From NCBI GenBank assembly GCA_964607755.1, contig CAZSMC010000007.1, positions 31,459 to 95,458 on the forward strand: DNA of 64,000 nucleotides. The letters run 5' to 3'. Source of the DNA: CAZSMC01 sp964607755 (GTDB lineage: Bacteria > Zhuqueibacterota > Zhuqueibacteria > Residuimicrobiales > Krinioviventaceae). The translations under genes and the position numbers were made by a program. Below, piece after piece: positions 43,963 to 53,921 of this stretch (position 1 is its first letter; every line of letters begins with the position of its first letter). The notes below the pieces were generated by a model that saw only the letters and a list, made by a program, of their open reading frames with translations, did not search any database and was not told the origin of the DNA.

Positions 43963-46350
43963 TTAATAATTTTCTTTCCTTATAAACGCTTTGTCAACAA
44001 AAAGACAACAGGCGCCATCCCGGTCTGTCCGGTGAATAATAATACCCTCTTTTTGCAAATTCTGCAAAAGCATTTCTGATGGCAATCCAAATCGATTGAA
44101 CGCTCCGACCGAGACAACCGCGAATTGTGGAGACACAAGTTTTCGAAAATCAGGTCCTGTTGCTGTCGAACTTCCATGATGACCGGCCTTGAGAACATCG
44201 ACATCGAGCAATTTACCGTACCGATTCATGTCCCATTCTGCTTCATGTTCGGCATCACCTGTCATTAAAATGGACCCGCTGTAATAATGACATATCAGCA
44301 CGATGGAGCTGTTGTTGAGATTTTCAGCATCAGAACGAACAGCTTGCAGCATTGTCCTGGTCGGATAAAGCACTGTGATCAAAACAGGGTCCAGTTCATG
44401 GATTAGATCTCCGGAATGAACAAATTGCCATGGGATATTCTTAGCTGAAGCTTTTTCTGCAATGGTCTTCAGGATTGGATTATCCAGTCGCACTTTGGGA
44501 AGAATAATGCGGCCAATATCAAAATGCTCAACAAGATATGGCGCGCCGCCAATGTGATCGGAATGTGGATGAGTTAACACCAGCACATCGATCTTTTTGA
44601 TTCCCCGTCGCTGCAAAAAAGGAGCGATAATTCGTTTGCCACAATCAAAGCGATCTGTTCTATCACCAGTATCTACCAGCATAACTTTGCCTTGTACGTT
44701 TTCAAAAAGCGCGGCATCTCCCTGCCCGACATCCAGAAATGTAACCCGCAAGCCTGCCTTTTGATTGACAGCATGGTTCCAAACGCCGAAATTTGTCAGA
44801 ATTAAAAATATAAATATCAAAAGTTTACGATATCTTATACGGCGCCAGGCGATAAATAGTCCCAGCAGTGTAAATGCCAGCACGACATAAAGCAAAGACA
44901 ATTGCGGCACCCCGAATGAAGCCCAGGACATCGCAGAGGTCTTTTCTATAGTGTGTATCAAAAATGACAGACATACGCCGTTCGTGTTTGCCAGTGCACT
45001 GCCCAGCGGCCACCATAACAGCGAGAAAAGCAGTGAGCCAAAACCAAGAGCTACGATAACTCCCACAAGTGGTATTACGAGCACATTGATAAAAAGAGAG
45101 ACGACAGGGATCCGATTGAAATAAAACACGGTTAGCGGCAGCGTTGCCAATTGAGCAGACAGCGTAACTAAAAATAACGCCATTACATACCGTAGAAAAA
45201 CACGGTTCTTTTCATAAAGGTTGAGAATTACAGGATGCAACAGTTCTTCCATTCGTTTATAAATGAGAAGAATGCCGAGTACGGCTGTAAAACTGAGTTG
45301 AAATCCGGCCTGAAACAATTGCTGCGGATTCCATGCGAGCACGATAATTCCGGCCGCTGCAATCGAATTCACCGGATGAGACTTGCGCTGAACAAGATAA
45401 CCCAGCAAAAAAACAGACGCCATAATTGATGCCCGTACCACCGGGACTCTGAATCCGGTCAGCAAGGCGTAGAAAAATAACGTGGCGATGACAAGAATGG
45501 TTCGAAGAGGATTAGGAATGCGCAAAAACGAGAACAAGCCAAGAACCAATGCCAGAATGAATCCAACATGCAATCCCGAAACAGCCAGAACATGGATGAC
45601 TCCGGCTCTGGCAAACGCTTCCTTGACATCGACATCAATATCGCCTCGCGATCCGAGCAGCAAACCCTTTAAAAGCGCGGCTGACTGACCGTGCAGCGTG
45701 TTATCAATGAAAAATGAGATATAATTGCGCATCGGAGAAATACAACAACGATAAAACCATTCCCCCTTTTCAGGTTCGATTAAAAGAAGAGAGGACTTCC
45801 CTTTTACATACAGGAGAGCCTGGATATCCTGGCTGGCAAGATACCTGCGGTAATCAAACTCACCTGGATTGCGCACGCCCGGAGGAGCGCGCAGATTTCC
45901 TCTGGCAACGATTTGATCGCCCGTTTTGTATCCTTTTTCCGGCAGATTCCAATGAAGCAGCACATTCCCATTTACTGAGTGCGCAGTTTTTCGAACCCAC
46001 ACCGTATCGGCTTGCACAACTGTCACCATCTTATCGGACCGATACTCAACCGGCCTGGCGATCATTCCCTCAACCGCTAAGGCTGCCGGCAGGTCTGTGA
46101 AAGCAGAAATGTTATTTGTAGACATGTCGGTGAGTTCGAGCCGCAAACTGCCTGCCGCAATGATAGCAAGCGCAGAAAACAGAAAGAAAAATTGGGACCG
46201 GGCAAAATGTGCGACAAAAACCAGACATAATAAAAACGCAAACATTGCGAAAAAAAGTCCGAATGATAACCCGGTATATTGTGCTATCACAATGCCGAGC
46301 GCAAAAGGAACAAGTACTTTAATCGCAGGGGTTTTGTCCAATGAATTCAT
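43963..46350 (-). CDS. comEC: ComEC/Rec2-family DNA uptake channel protein
   Basis: 795 residues. N-terminal transmembrane helices and an OB-like segment (about 60-160), a competence domain with the signature GVIHVLAVSGLHVGFILALVLG, further helices, and a C-terminal metallo-beta-lactamase domain (FLDVGQGDAALFE, DTGDRTD, LTHPHSDHIGGAPYL, KAGHHGSSTATG). In competent bacteria this forms the inner-membrane channel for single-stranded DNA, the MBL domain probably degrading the other strand. No comEA or pilus genes are in the window. The start overlaps the coaE stop by 4 bases. Confidence 0.93.
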   Translation of the reverse strand: MNSLDKTPAIKVLVPFALGIVIAQYTGLSFGLFFAMFAFLLCLVFVAHFARSQFFFLFSALAIIAAGSLRLELTDMSTNNISAFTDLPAALAVEGMIARPVEYRSDKMVTVVQADTVWVRKTAHSVNGNVLLHWNLPEKGYKTGDQIVARGNLRAPPGVRNPGEFDYRRYLASQDIQALLYVKGKSSLLLIEPEKGEWFYRCCISPMRNYISFFIDNTLHGQSAALLKGLLLGSRGDIDVDVKEAFARAGVIHVLAVSGLHVGFILALVLGLFSFLRIPNPLRTILVIATLFFYALLTGFRVPVVRASIMASVFLLGYLVQRKSHPVNSIAAAGIIVLAWNPQQLFQAGFQLSFTAVLGILLIYKRMEELLHPVILNLYEKNRVFLRYVMALFLVTLSAQLATLPLTVFYFNRIPVVSLFINVLVIPLVGVIVALGFGSLLFSLLWWPLGSALANTNGVCLSFLIHTIEKTSAMSWASFGVPQLSLLYVVLAFTLLGLFIAWRRIRYRKLLIFIFLILTNFGVWNHAVNQKAGLRVTFLDVGQGDAALFENVQGKVMLVDTGDRTDRFDCGKRIIAPFLQRRGIKKIDVLVLTHPHSDHIGGAPYLVEHFDIGRIILPKVRLDNPILKTIAEKASAKNIPWQFVHSGDLIHELDPVLITVLYPTRTMLQAVRSDAENLNNSSIVLICHYYSGSILMTGDAEHEAEWDMNRYGKLLDVDVLKAGHHGSSTATGPDFRKLVSPQFAVVSVGAFNRFGLPSEMLLQNLQKEGIIIHRTDRDGACCLFVDKAFIRKENY

Positions 46351-46958
46351 GACATATTCATACCAGATTGGCTCAACAACCAGTCATGCACTTTATACAC
46401 CTTGTGATTTAATTCCTCGAGAGAGCAGTCATTCTCAAGGACAATGTCGGCTTTGTGTCGTTTTTGCTGATCTGAAAGTTGAAATTTCATCCTGCTAACA
46501 ATCTGATCGCGGGCAATATGATTCCGTTGACGAACGCGCTCGACACACACCTCTTTGGGAGCGGTAACTGTCAGTGAAACATCAACATGGCTCTGCAATC
46601 CCAATTCAAAGAGCAGCGCCGCTTCAACAACAATATACGGAATATCAGATTGCTTTAATTCGCCGATTTTCTGTTCAACAATCTTTATCATTTTGGGATG
46701 AACAAGAGCGTTCAGCTTGTCCAGTTTTTTCTTATCTTCAAATACAAGCGCCCCAAGTTTTCGGCGATTGACCTTGCCGCTTTGAGCGATGATATCATCC
46801 CCGAATTCCCGCTTTAATTCTTCCTTTATGCTTTGCTCATCCAGTACGGCATGGCCGATCCGGTCAACATCAATGACCGCGGCGCCACGCCTGTTCAGCA
46901 GTTCAGCAACGGTGCTCTTTCCACTTCCAATAATACCGGTCAAACCGACAACAAGCAT
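46347..46958 (-). CDS. coaE: Dephospho-CoA kinase
   Basis: 203 residues from ATG 46958 (GAGGG five bases upstream). Final step of coenzyme A synthesis. P-loop GLTGIIGSGKST, VIDVDRIGHAVLDE, LVHPKM, VEAALLFELGL and the lid RVRQRNHIARDQIVSRMKFQ are typical. It overlaps comEC by 4 bases and lies 8 bases after the subtilase stop, so the three genes are probably co-transcribed. Confidence 0.95.
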   Translation of the reverse strand: MLVVGLTGIIGSGKSTVAELLNRRGAAVIDVDRIGHAVLDEQSIKEELKREFGDDIIAQSGKVNRRKLGALVFEDKKKLDKLNALVHPKMIKIVEQKIGELKQSDIPYIVVEAALLFELGLQSHVDVSLTVTAPKEVCVERVRQRNHIARDQIVSRMKFQLSDQQKRHKADIVLENDCSLEELNHKVYKVHDWLLSQSGMNMS

Positions 46959-46966
46959 ATTTTCCC

Positions 46967-49900
46967 TCATCGCACAATGGCCAGCTTGCCAATTTTATTT
47001 TTTTCTTTCGATGCAATGTGGTAAATATAAATCCCCGGTGCAACAGCTATGCCGCTGTCATTTGTCAAATTCCATAATACCAATCCATCCTGACTCTGAC
47101 GCAATTTTCTAACCTTGAGCCCCTGAGAAGTCATAATCGTGATCTCTGCTCCGACAGGCACGTTTTCAAATGAAATAACATCTGTCTCCAGATCCGGGTG
47201 AAACGGATTGGGATAAACCATAATATCCTCACTTGCACTTTTTTGATAAATCATTTTCAGCACATTTCCACGGCCTGCCGTTATCTGAATATTATGTCGA
47301 TTCTTTACATTTTTAACCCTCACCGTCAATTCATCTCCCGGTTTAAACTCATTCATCCCTGAGAGAAGCAGAGTGACGCGATTAGGAGCAGATTGGTTTA
47401 AAAATGCCCTCGAGACAGTTACATTTTCTATCTGATAATTATCATTATTTTCAACAGAGTTCTTCTCCATCTCGTCGCTGAATCTGAGTTCCAGACGGTT
47501 GGCAGAAATCCATTCCCCGGATAACAAATACGGAGGCGAGGCTGCATAGTCAAATTGAAATGACGCTTTGTTTTGTGTGGTATCTAACGGCGTGTTATCT
47601 CTGTCAAAAATATTTGAACACCAAACCGTATATTGCTTTCCATCCTGGAACGGCTGCCGGAAGGTAAGTAGCGCCTCGGTGTAGGATTTTTCTACGGCAA
47701 CAGAAGTGGGATATTTCATTTCTCCACTAATAGTATAATTGACAACATTTTGCATAGATTCGTTCATCGATTTGCTAAATAAAAGTCTGACAGAATATGG
47801 CGTTTCAGATTGCGCCCTCACTACGAATGGCTGTTTGCCGGGTGTGGCAGAAACGACTCGCGATGACAAACTGGATGATGGTGATTGACTGGGATTGACA
47901 GATTTAACAGCATAAAAATATCGTGTGCCGGCTTTTACGTTTTGATCGTCAAAAAACGGGTCTTTAACTGTCGCTAATTCTGCAAGCGAATCCTGCTGTG
48001 TTCCGCGCAAAATAATATAGGATTCCGCGTCATTCACCATTTGCCATTTAACAAGAACGCGGTACTCGTTCAATGGCCGGGCAGAGATTCCTGTAGGAGT
48101 TGCCGGACCGGTGGTTTCTCCTGTTTTTTGAAAGTGACTCACCGCATCCCCCGTACCAATCCATAAATCTGTGATGCTATCGCGGTTCAAATCCGTGACA
48201 AGCGCCGCATTGGTTTCAACCGGAGCGTGATGATAGACGATCTCGTAATCCTGGTTGTCCTGGTTGTAATTGATGATATAAAAATCCGGATAGACGGACA
48301 AAAGGATTTCATCGTCATTATCGCCGTCGATATCTCCGGCAGAAACGCCGCTTAAAAAATCCTTTGTTGATTCGAATCCAAAAAATCGCCATTCTTTGAC
48401 CGGTTCATAACTATTATCGCCAGTGCAATCATAAATCCGGTAAAGCCAATGCCTGGCATCGTAGGCATGTTCGGTGTTCAAATTCGGATCCGAGTGACAT
48501 CCGGCAATAAATTCCTGTACACCGTCACCGTCAAAATCACCGGCTGCTGTAAATGCTATGGTATCAAGCAAAGGCAACGAATCCTGCCATGTGGCAACGA
48601 AAGTGTTGTCGCCGGACTTTTCATAGATGAACAAATCGCCGTCGCTGTCTCCAAAAAGAATTTCTGTTTTTCCGTCATTATCGAAATCACCAAAAACACA
48701 GTGAGGAACGCCATAAAAATTTTCACCGGGTGTTGGATTTTCAAAAGCAGCAACGGATTGGAACTGGTTATCCCCTGTTGATTCCCACATCTCAAATCGA
48801 TTAACACTTGTTCCATTTTCCTGTTTAACCACCCGCATAATGATTTCGTTTTTTCCGTCATCATCAAGATCAGCGATGCGGCTGGCCCAGTATTGCACAT
48901 CACCATTTCCTTCCCAAACGTATGCCTCGTCGGTTGGAAATTGCCCTGGTGAAGGACTTTTGTACAAATAGCTATGAAACCCGAAACCGCACAGAATGTC
49001 TTTTTTTCCGTCATTATCGGCATCGCCCACATCCCGTGGAATGAGCGCTTTCTCGGACTGATGCACGAGCTGCATGCTCTGTCCGTCATATTCATAAAAA
49101 GCCAGCGGACCAATACGTCCTTCTGTTTCAATTGAAAGCACCATCTCTGGCCAGCCATTGTTATTGAAATCAGTGTCCCGATTTAATAATCTTCCCTTTG
49201 GCACAGATAAAAGCGTTTTGGTGAATGCTGTAACATTCACAGGAGGCTGACTCAAATCGGCTTGATAATAAGAATTGTCTGACGGAGACACACGTTCCAG
49301 GCCGGCGCTGTTTCGTGCTGTGACTTGCAGTTCAATTGGCAAATCCACTTCCTGTCGAGTCAAATGATAGCGTGGCTGATGCGTGCGGAAAGACATGAAC
49401 GCTTCTTGCCAATCTAATGTAGAATGTCTCGGCCGGTAAAGAAGCGAACCCTGGCACAAATCATCTGTATTGAACTGAACCAGGACCGAATGCTCTGGTC
49501 CGTGTAGCATGGGCAAAAGTTCAACATCAGAAATCACCGGCGGTGTGTTATCGATAAAAATTCTAGTGGATTGTTGTTCAACAAAACCGTTGCCGTGTTC
49601 CACTGCGAGCTTGATAGTATATTCTCCGTCCTCGGGTAACGGCGCCCAGGTTGCCAGCACGTCATTGATGACAGGTCTTTTAACCTGCTCGCGAATAGGA
49701 TACCACTCTTCAGGATTATATCCTCTGCCGAAAAAAAGTGAATATTGCACAAAGTCAGGACTCCATGCCGAGCCATAAATTTCAACAGGTCCTTGACTAA
49801 AGCCGGAATCAAGAGCAGGCTGCGACAGATGAACCACAGATTCGAGCGGCTTTGTTAAGGCCTGATATACATTTAACCGTCCGCTACCGTAACGCGAACT

Positions 49901-51172
49901 CCATTCGGAAACACCGCCAATGAGTTCAGTGCTGTTGACAAGAATGCCTCGAACAGATTCGGCTTGAAGCTCCGGGTTGTGCGAAACCAGCAAACCAGCA
50001 GTTGCCGATACAAACGGCGCACTGAAACTGGTGCCATTCCAAAACTGATAACCGTTGTTCAGATTTGTGCTCAGAATATCACTGCCAGGCGCCAGAATAT
50101 CGACTGTCGGGCCGTAATTCGAAAACGAAGAAAGTTTGTCATCTTTATCTGAAGAGCCAACAGAAATAGTTTCGGAAAAACCGGACGGATAATGTATCTC
50201 ATCTGTTGATGAATTGCCCGCAGACGCGACCATCACCACACCTTTTTGCTCACCGTAGCGAACGACATCTTTGACAATATTGGACACAAACACATCACCA
50301 AAACTCATGTTGATAATATTGGCGCCGTTTTCAATAGCATAAAGCATTGCCGAAGCCACGTCATCTTCTTCACCAAAACCCCTTGCGGTAAATGCCCGAA
50401 GATTCAAAATCAGACAGCCGTGCGCCAGACCAGCCATGCCGAGTTCATTATCCGCAACAGCAGCAATAATGCCGGCAACAGCAGTACCGTGCCCGAATTC
50501 ATCCATAGGATCGTTGTCCCGGTCCAGGTAATCGCCGCTGTCCGGATAGTTCGGAGCATCTGTAAAATCCCAGCCGTAAAAGTCATCCACATAACCATTA
50601 TTGTCATCGTCAATACCGTTGATGTCCAACGAATCAATCCTGCCGTCATTATTGGCATCTTCGCCCATATTTAGATAAAGATTGTCTTCGAGATCGGGGT
50701 GATAATAATCAATACCGGTATCAATCACAGCGATGAGCACATCTTTGGAGCCTCGTTCAATATCCCAGCCCTGGAATGCCTTAATTTTTTCCAGCGCCCA
50801 TTGCTCGCTTATTTTCGGATCATCAGGGGTGTAATCCAGACAAAAAGCCCGGTTGACATTGGCAATGGCAACCGCAGAAGATTCCCTGAAACGTTCGACA
50901 AGTGTTTGCGGCTGAATACCCGGGGGAACCTGAACCTGCAGCCATTGCGACAGCTCTGCAGAACGGCTCACTGGCAGGGCCCGGTCAATTTTTTGCACAT
51001 TAAATTCAGCACATATTTGATCAACAGCGTGAATACCCGTCACTATATGTGTAACGTTTTTCTTTTGCAGCGAAGGTTGCTCAGAGACCTTTATCAGGAC
51101 AGATGACTGTGCCCACGGCCGGGCAAGGCACAGGAATATAAAGATTTGTATGAATTTCAGTGTCCTGGTCAT
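46967..51172 (-). CDS. Secreted subtilisin-like (S8) protease with VCBS repeats and type IX sorting domain
   Basis: 1,401 residues from ATG 51172, which overlaps the glycosyltransferase stop as ATGA; a frame open to 51421 lies inside that gene. Signal peptide at 1-21. The S8 triad is intact: Asp near 151 (VIDTGIDYYHPD), His near 227 (FGHGTAVAG), Ser near 382 (GTSFSAPF). A Ca-site-like insert LYLNMGEDANNDGRIDSLD follows the Asp. Beyond 450: Ig-like region, VCBS repeats (DADNDGKKDILCG, DFDGDGVQEFIAG, DLNRDSITDLWIG), a fibronectin-like domain, and a C-terminal sorting domain (VYPNPFHPDLETD, ending KLAIVR). Predicted surface or released protease. Confidence 0.9.
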   Translation of the reverse strand: MTRTLKFIQIFIFLCLARPWAQSSVLIKVSEQPSLQKKNVTHIVTGIHAVDQICAEFNVQKIDRALPVSRSAELSQWLQVQVPPGIQPQTLVERFRESSAVAIANVNRAFCLDYTPDDPKISEQWALEKIKAFQGWDIERGSKDVLIAVIDTGIDYYHPDLEDNLYLNMGEDANNDGRIDSLDINGIDDDNNGYVDDFYGWDFTDAPNYPDSGDYLDRDNDPMDEFGHGTAVAGIIAAVADNELGMAGLAHGCLILNLRAFTARGFGEEDDVASAMLYAIENGANIINMSFGDVFVSNIVKDVVRYGEQKGVVMVASAGNSSTDEIHYPSGFSETISVGSSDKDDKLSSFSNYGPTVDILAPGSDILSTNLNNGYQFWNGTSFSAPFVSATAGLLVSHNPELQAESVRGILVNSTELIGGVSEWSSRYGSGRLNVYQALTKPLESVVHLSQPALDSGFSQGPVEIYGSAWSPDFVQYSLFFGRGYNPEEWYPIREQVKRPVINDVLATWAPLPEDGEYTIKLAVEHGNGFVEQQSTRIFIDNTPPVISDVELLPMLHGPEHSVLVQFNTDDLCQGSLLYRPRHSTLDWQEAFMSFRTHQPRYHLTRQEVDLPIELQVTARNSAGLERVSPSDNSYYQADLSQPPVNVTAFTKTLLSVPKGRLLNRDTDFNNNGWPEMVLSIETEGRIGPLAFYEYDGQSMQLVHQSEKALIPRDVGDADNDGKKDILCGFGFHSYLYKSPSPGQFPTDEAYVWEGNGDVQYWASRIADLDDDGKNEIIMRVVKQENGTSVNRFEMWESTGDNQFQSVAAFENPTPGENFYGVPHCVFGDFDNDGKTEILFGDSDGDLFIYEKSGDNTFVATWQDSLPLLDTIAFTAAGDFDGDGVQEFIAGCHSDPNLNTEHAYDARHWLYRIYDCTGDNSYEPVKEWRFFGFESTKDFLSGVSAGDIDGDNDDEILLSVYPDFYIINYNQDNQDYEIVYHHAPVETNAALVTDLNRDSITDLWIGTGDAVSHFQKTGETTGPATPTGISARPLNEYRVLVKWQMVNDAESYIILRGTQQDSLAELATVKDPFFDDQNVKAGTRYFYAVKSVNPSQSPSSSLSSRVVSATPGKQPFVVRAQSETPYSVRLLFSKSMNESMQNVVNYTISGEMKYPTSVAVEKSYTEALLTFRQPFQDGKQYTVWCSNIFDRDNTPLDTTQNKASFQFDYAASPPYLLSGEWISANRLELRFSDEMEKNSVENNDNYQIENVTVSRAFLNQSAPNRVTLLLSGMNEFKPGDELTVRVKNVKNRHNIQITAGRGNVLKMIYQKSASEDIMVYPNPFHPDLETDVISFENVPVGAEITIMTSQGLKVRKLRQSQDGLVLWNLTNDSGIAVAPGIYIYHIASKEKNKIGKLAIVR

Positions 51173-52074
51173 TTTTGATGCCATAGTGTTGTAATAATTA
51201 ATCTGGGAAGCGTACCAATGAGTAAGAGAAAAAAAGACAGTTTCGTGCCAGTACGATGAAGCCAGCTCTGGTTGTACTTTGCAAAATAATGAATGAACGA
51301 GCGATGCGAGGAAATGATCATCTCCGCACGACGTTGCCGGATACTTGCGCCCTGTATATGGTAAACGAAAAAATCCGGGAGAAATCGAATGATAAAACCG
51401 GCATCGATGACCCGGCGGCACCAGTCTACATCACTGAAAAACATGGTAAAGCGCTCATCAAAGAGTCCTATATGTTCTATGACTTTTCTGGACGTCAATA
51501 AAAATGCGCCTTGCGGCTGACAGTTATCAAGCACACTTTTATGATCAAAATCCGGCATGCGCCAACTGTTAAAGCGCGGACTCTGCGGGAACAGAATCGT
51601 CAGTGCCATACACTCATAAAGAACGTCACGCCGTCTGGGAAAACGTCTGCATGACGGCTGAATCCTGCCATCCGGATACCGGAGCTGTGGTGCAAGAACG
51701 CCAATTCGCTTGTCTTTCTGGAATCGCTTGAGAATAAGCGGTAAAGAAGAGGTAACGATCACATCCGGATTAAGGATCAGAATAAAATCTCCTCGACTGG
51801 TTTTTATGCCCTGATTGACACCCCGCGTATAGCCGATATTTTTCCGGTTCAACTGAATTGTGATGTCAAAGTGACCGGACAGTGAAAATTCAATTTTTTT
51901 AAGCATAGACGGGGTGTCATCCGAACTGGCGTTATCGACAATAACGAGCTGAACCCGGATTCCGTCGAGATGTTCAGCCAACGCATTGCAGCAAGAACAA
52001 ATAATATCAGCGTTATTAAAAGTGACAATGACAATTGAAAGGTCGATGGTCGCTATCTGGCCGGTTCGGTTCAT
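51169..52074 (-). CDS. Family 2 glycosyltransferase
   Basis: 301 residues. GT-A fold: DLSIVIVTFNNADII, LVIVDNASSDDT (Asp for UDP-sugar), LILNPDVIV (the DxD-like motif) and PQGAFLLTSRKVIEHIGLFDERFTMFFSDVDWCRRV. The C terminus ends with a hydrophobic helix (LSFFLLLIGTLPRLIITTLW), suggesting membrane association. Similar to rhamnosyl/N-acetylglucosaminyl transferases of surface polysaccharide synthesis; sugar unknown. No polysaccharide cluster surrounds it. Overlaps the subtilase start by 4 bases. Confidence 0.88.
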   Translation of the reverse strand: MNRTGQIATIDLSIVIVTFNNADIICSCCNALAEHLDGIRVQLVIVDNASSDDTPSMLKKIEFSLSGHFDITIQLNRKNIGYTRGVNQGIKTSRGDFILILNPDVIVTSSLPLILKRFQKDKRIGVLAPQLRYPDGRIQPSCRRFPRRRDVLYECMALTILFPQSPRFNSWRMPDFDHKSVLDNCQPQGAFLLTSRKVIEHIGLFDERFTMFFSDVDWCRRVIDAGFIIRFLPDFFVYHIQGASIRQRRAEMIISSHRSFIHYFAKYNQSWLHRTGTKLSFFLLLIGTLPRLIITTLWHQK

Positions 52075-52095
52075 GTTGATTTATCGATTATGATA

Positions 52096-52131
52096 AAAAG
52101 AATGGCCGAAAGCATTAACACCTCCGACCAT
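52096..52131 (-). terminator. Intrinsic terminator after the acidic TPR gene
   Basis: Minus strand ATGGTCGGA pairs with TTCGGCCAT (G-U pairs included) around a 12-base loop, followed by a T run. It lies between the TPR stop (52159) and the glycosyltransferase start (52074), so the latter probably begins a new transcript or is partly read through. Confidence 0.6.
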
Positions 52132-52158
52132 CTCATTTTCACGGCTGTAAAAATTTTG

Positions 52159-53823
52159 TTACTTTTCTTCGTTTATTTTCTTTTTCAAATAATTAATCTT
52201 TGACTGATACCACTCATTATCCGGATTGTTTTCCAGCAGCGTCTCGAACACGCTGATGGCTTTGGCGTACTGACCCTGCGCAGCATAAATTTCACCCAGT
52301 GTAGGCGTGGCAAATTTGCTTTTATCTTCGCTGATCTCCTCTGCCGATGTTTCGGATTCCTTATCCTGAGTTGTTTCTTCATCAGGTGGGGATTCTTCAG
52401 TTACGGATTCCCGGGCTAAAAATTCACTCTCATCCTCTTTTAGATCTGCATAGTTTTCGTCACGTTCCTGATCCTGAGAGTCAAAATCAAAATCCTCATC
52501 CATACCTGGAGGCGAATCTTCAAAATCCTCGAATTCCTGCTTGATCGATTGATCTTCCATATCAAAAGAAAAATCATCTTGTTGATCAAAGGACGAAATG
52601 TTCTCTTTGCTCTCCTCTGGCTCCGTTGTCTGGGTTTCTTCGGCTTCCGGTTCATTCAATTCGAGGGAAGAAAGAAAATCATCCAATGATTCTTCATCCT
52701 CATCTTTCTGTTCAGTTTCTTCGGATGTTGGAGGTGTGCTGTCAATCACCTCTTCAGATGGTTCTTTCTGAATAGAAGTAAAATGCTCCGGAAGGGATTC
52801 CTCTTCTTCAAATGGACTTGATTCTTCGTCGAACGTTTCGGAATAATCTTCCTGCCTCGTACTGTGAAGAATTTTTTCTTCAGGCGACAGCGAATCTTCT
52901 TGTTCCTGATCCCTGGATTCTTTTTCATCAAAATCAGTAAAAGCTTCTTCAAAAGCGCCAAATCCTTCTTCGTCAGATGGACTACGTTCCTCTTTATCTG
53001 AAGCTGCTTTTTCAATGACGGTGCGCTCTTCCTCTTCCCGGCGCTCTTCTTCGTCTATACTCGGGCTGAAAATATCATCTAAAAGAGCGGTGAACCGTTC
53101 TTCTTCCTCTTCATAGCCGGACTGGTCAATATCGACATCTGCTGGTGGTGATTGTGTTTCAGACTCTGTCTGCCCCTGCGCAGATGCTGTTTCTTGCGGC
53201 GCTGGTTCTTCAGGTTTAGACTCTGAAAAAACATCTCTTTCTTCTGTTATAGTTTCACCCAAATCACTTTCCGGAGTGCTTGTTTCCTGGAAAAAATCCT
53301 TTTCAAATGTTTCAGCCGTTTCGGTTTTTGTGGCAGATTCAGGTTGTTCTTCATCCTCAAAAAACCACTGATCGCTATCCTCGACCTCTTCCATCTCTTC
53401 TTCCTCAGACTGAGACACAGAGGGCTCGAGGGAATGGACCTTTTTCTGAATCTCGGAATTTAAAGGATCCACTTTGAGTATACGTCGATATGCATTCCGG
53501 GCCGACTCGAAATTATTTACCCGGGTTTGTAGCTCGCCCTGTAAAAGCAAGGCGCCCATGTGATGCGGATCAAGCTCTAATGTCTTTTTGACAGATGAAC
53601 TTGCCCGGTCATATTCCATGCGTTGATAATAACATTTTGCCAAAATGTAATATGCGTTGGCATAATTCGGATGCTGTTGAATAGCCTGCTCAGCGTACTG
53701 CAGCGCCTTGTCGAATTCTTTCACTTCCATGTAACGCTCGGCAAGTCGCGGCAAAAGCATGGAATTTTGGGTATTTGAAACTTTTGATTTTAGCCAATCA
53801 ATTTCTTGAGATATTTGTATCAT
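52159..53823 (-). CDS. TPR protein with long acidic low-complexity linker
   Basis: 554 residues from ATG 53823. Residues about 15-135 hold three to four TPR repeats (KEFDKALQYAEQAIQQHPNYANAYYILA, YDRASSSVKKTLELDPHHMGALLL). Residues about 140-490 are extremely acidic and Ser/Thr-rich (runs of EEE, repeated EEESP/EETE), almost certainly disordered. A final TPR follows (YAAQGQYAKAISVFETLLENNPDN). No signal peptide, so cytoplasmic. Unknown function; the terminal TPRs joined by a charged tether suggest a scaffold. Similar acidic TPR proteins occur near lptE and sigma-54 genes in FCB genomes, as here. Confidence 0.75.
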   Translation of the reverse strand: MIQISQEIDWLKSKVSNTQNSMLLPRLAERYMEVKEFDKALQYAEQAIQQHPNYANAYYILAKCYYQRMEYDRASSSVKKTLELDPHHMGALLLQGELQTRVNNFESARNAYRRILKVDPLNSEIQKKVHSLEPSVSQSEEEEMEEVEDSDQWFFEDEEQPESATKTETAETFEKDFFQETSTPESDLGETITEERDVFSESKPEEPAPQETASAQGQTESETQSPPADVDIDQSGYEEEEERFTALLDDIFSPSIDEEERREEEERTVIEKAASDKEERSPSDEEGFGAFEEAFTDFDEKESRDQEQEDSLSPEEKILHSTRQEDYSETFDEESSPFEEEESLPEHFTSIQKEPSEEVIDSTPPTSEETEQKDEDEESLDDFLSSLELNEPEAEETQTTEPEESKENISSFDQQDDFSFDMEDQSIKQEFEDFEDSPPGMDEDFDFDSQDQERDENYADLKEDESEFLARESVTEESPPDEETTQDKESETSAEEISEDKSKFATPTLGEIYAAQGQYAKAISVFETLLENNPDNEWYQSKINYLKKKINEEK

Positions 53824-53921
53824 ACGTCTTCCCCGCATGTCAAATTATGTTCAGTAACATCTAAATATAAGGTTTTTAAAGTAATATAGCCATATTTTTT
53901 TTGCTTGCGTAATAAAAAAAC

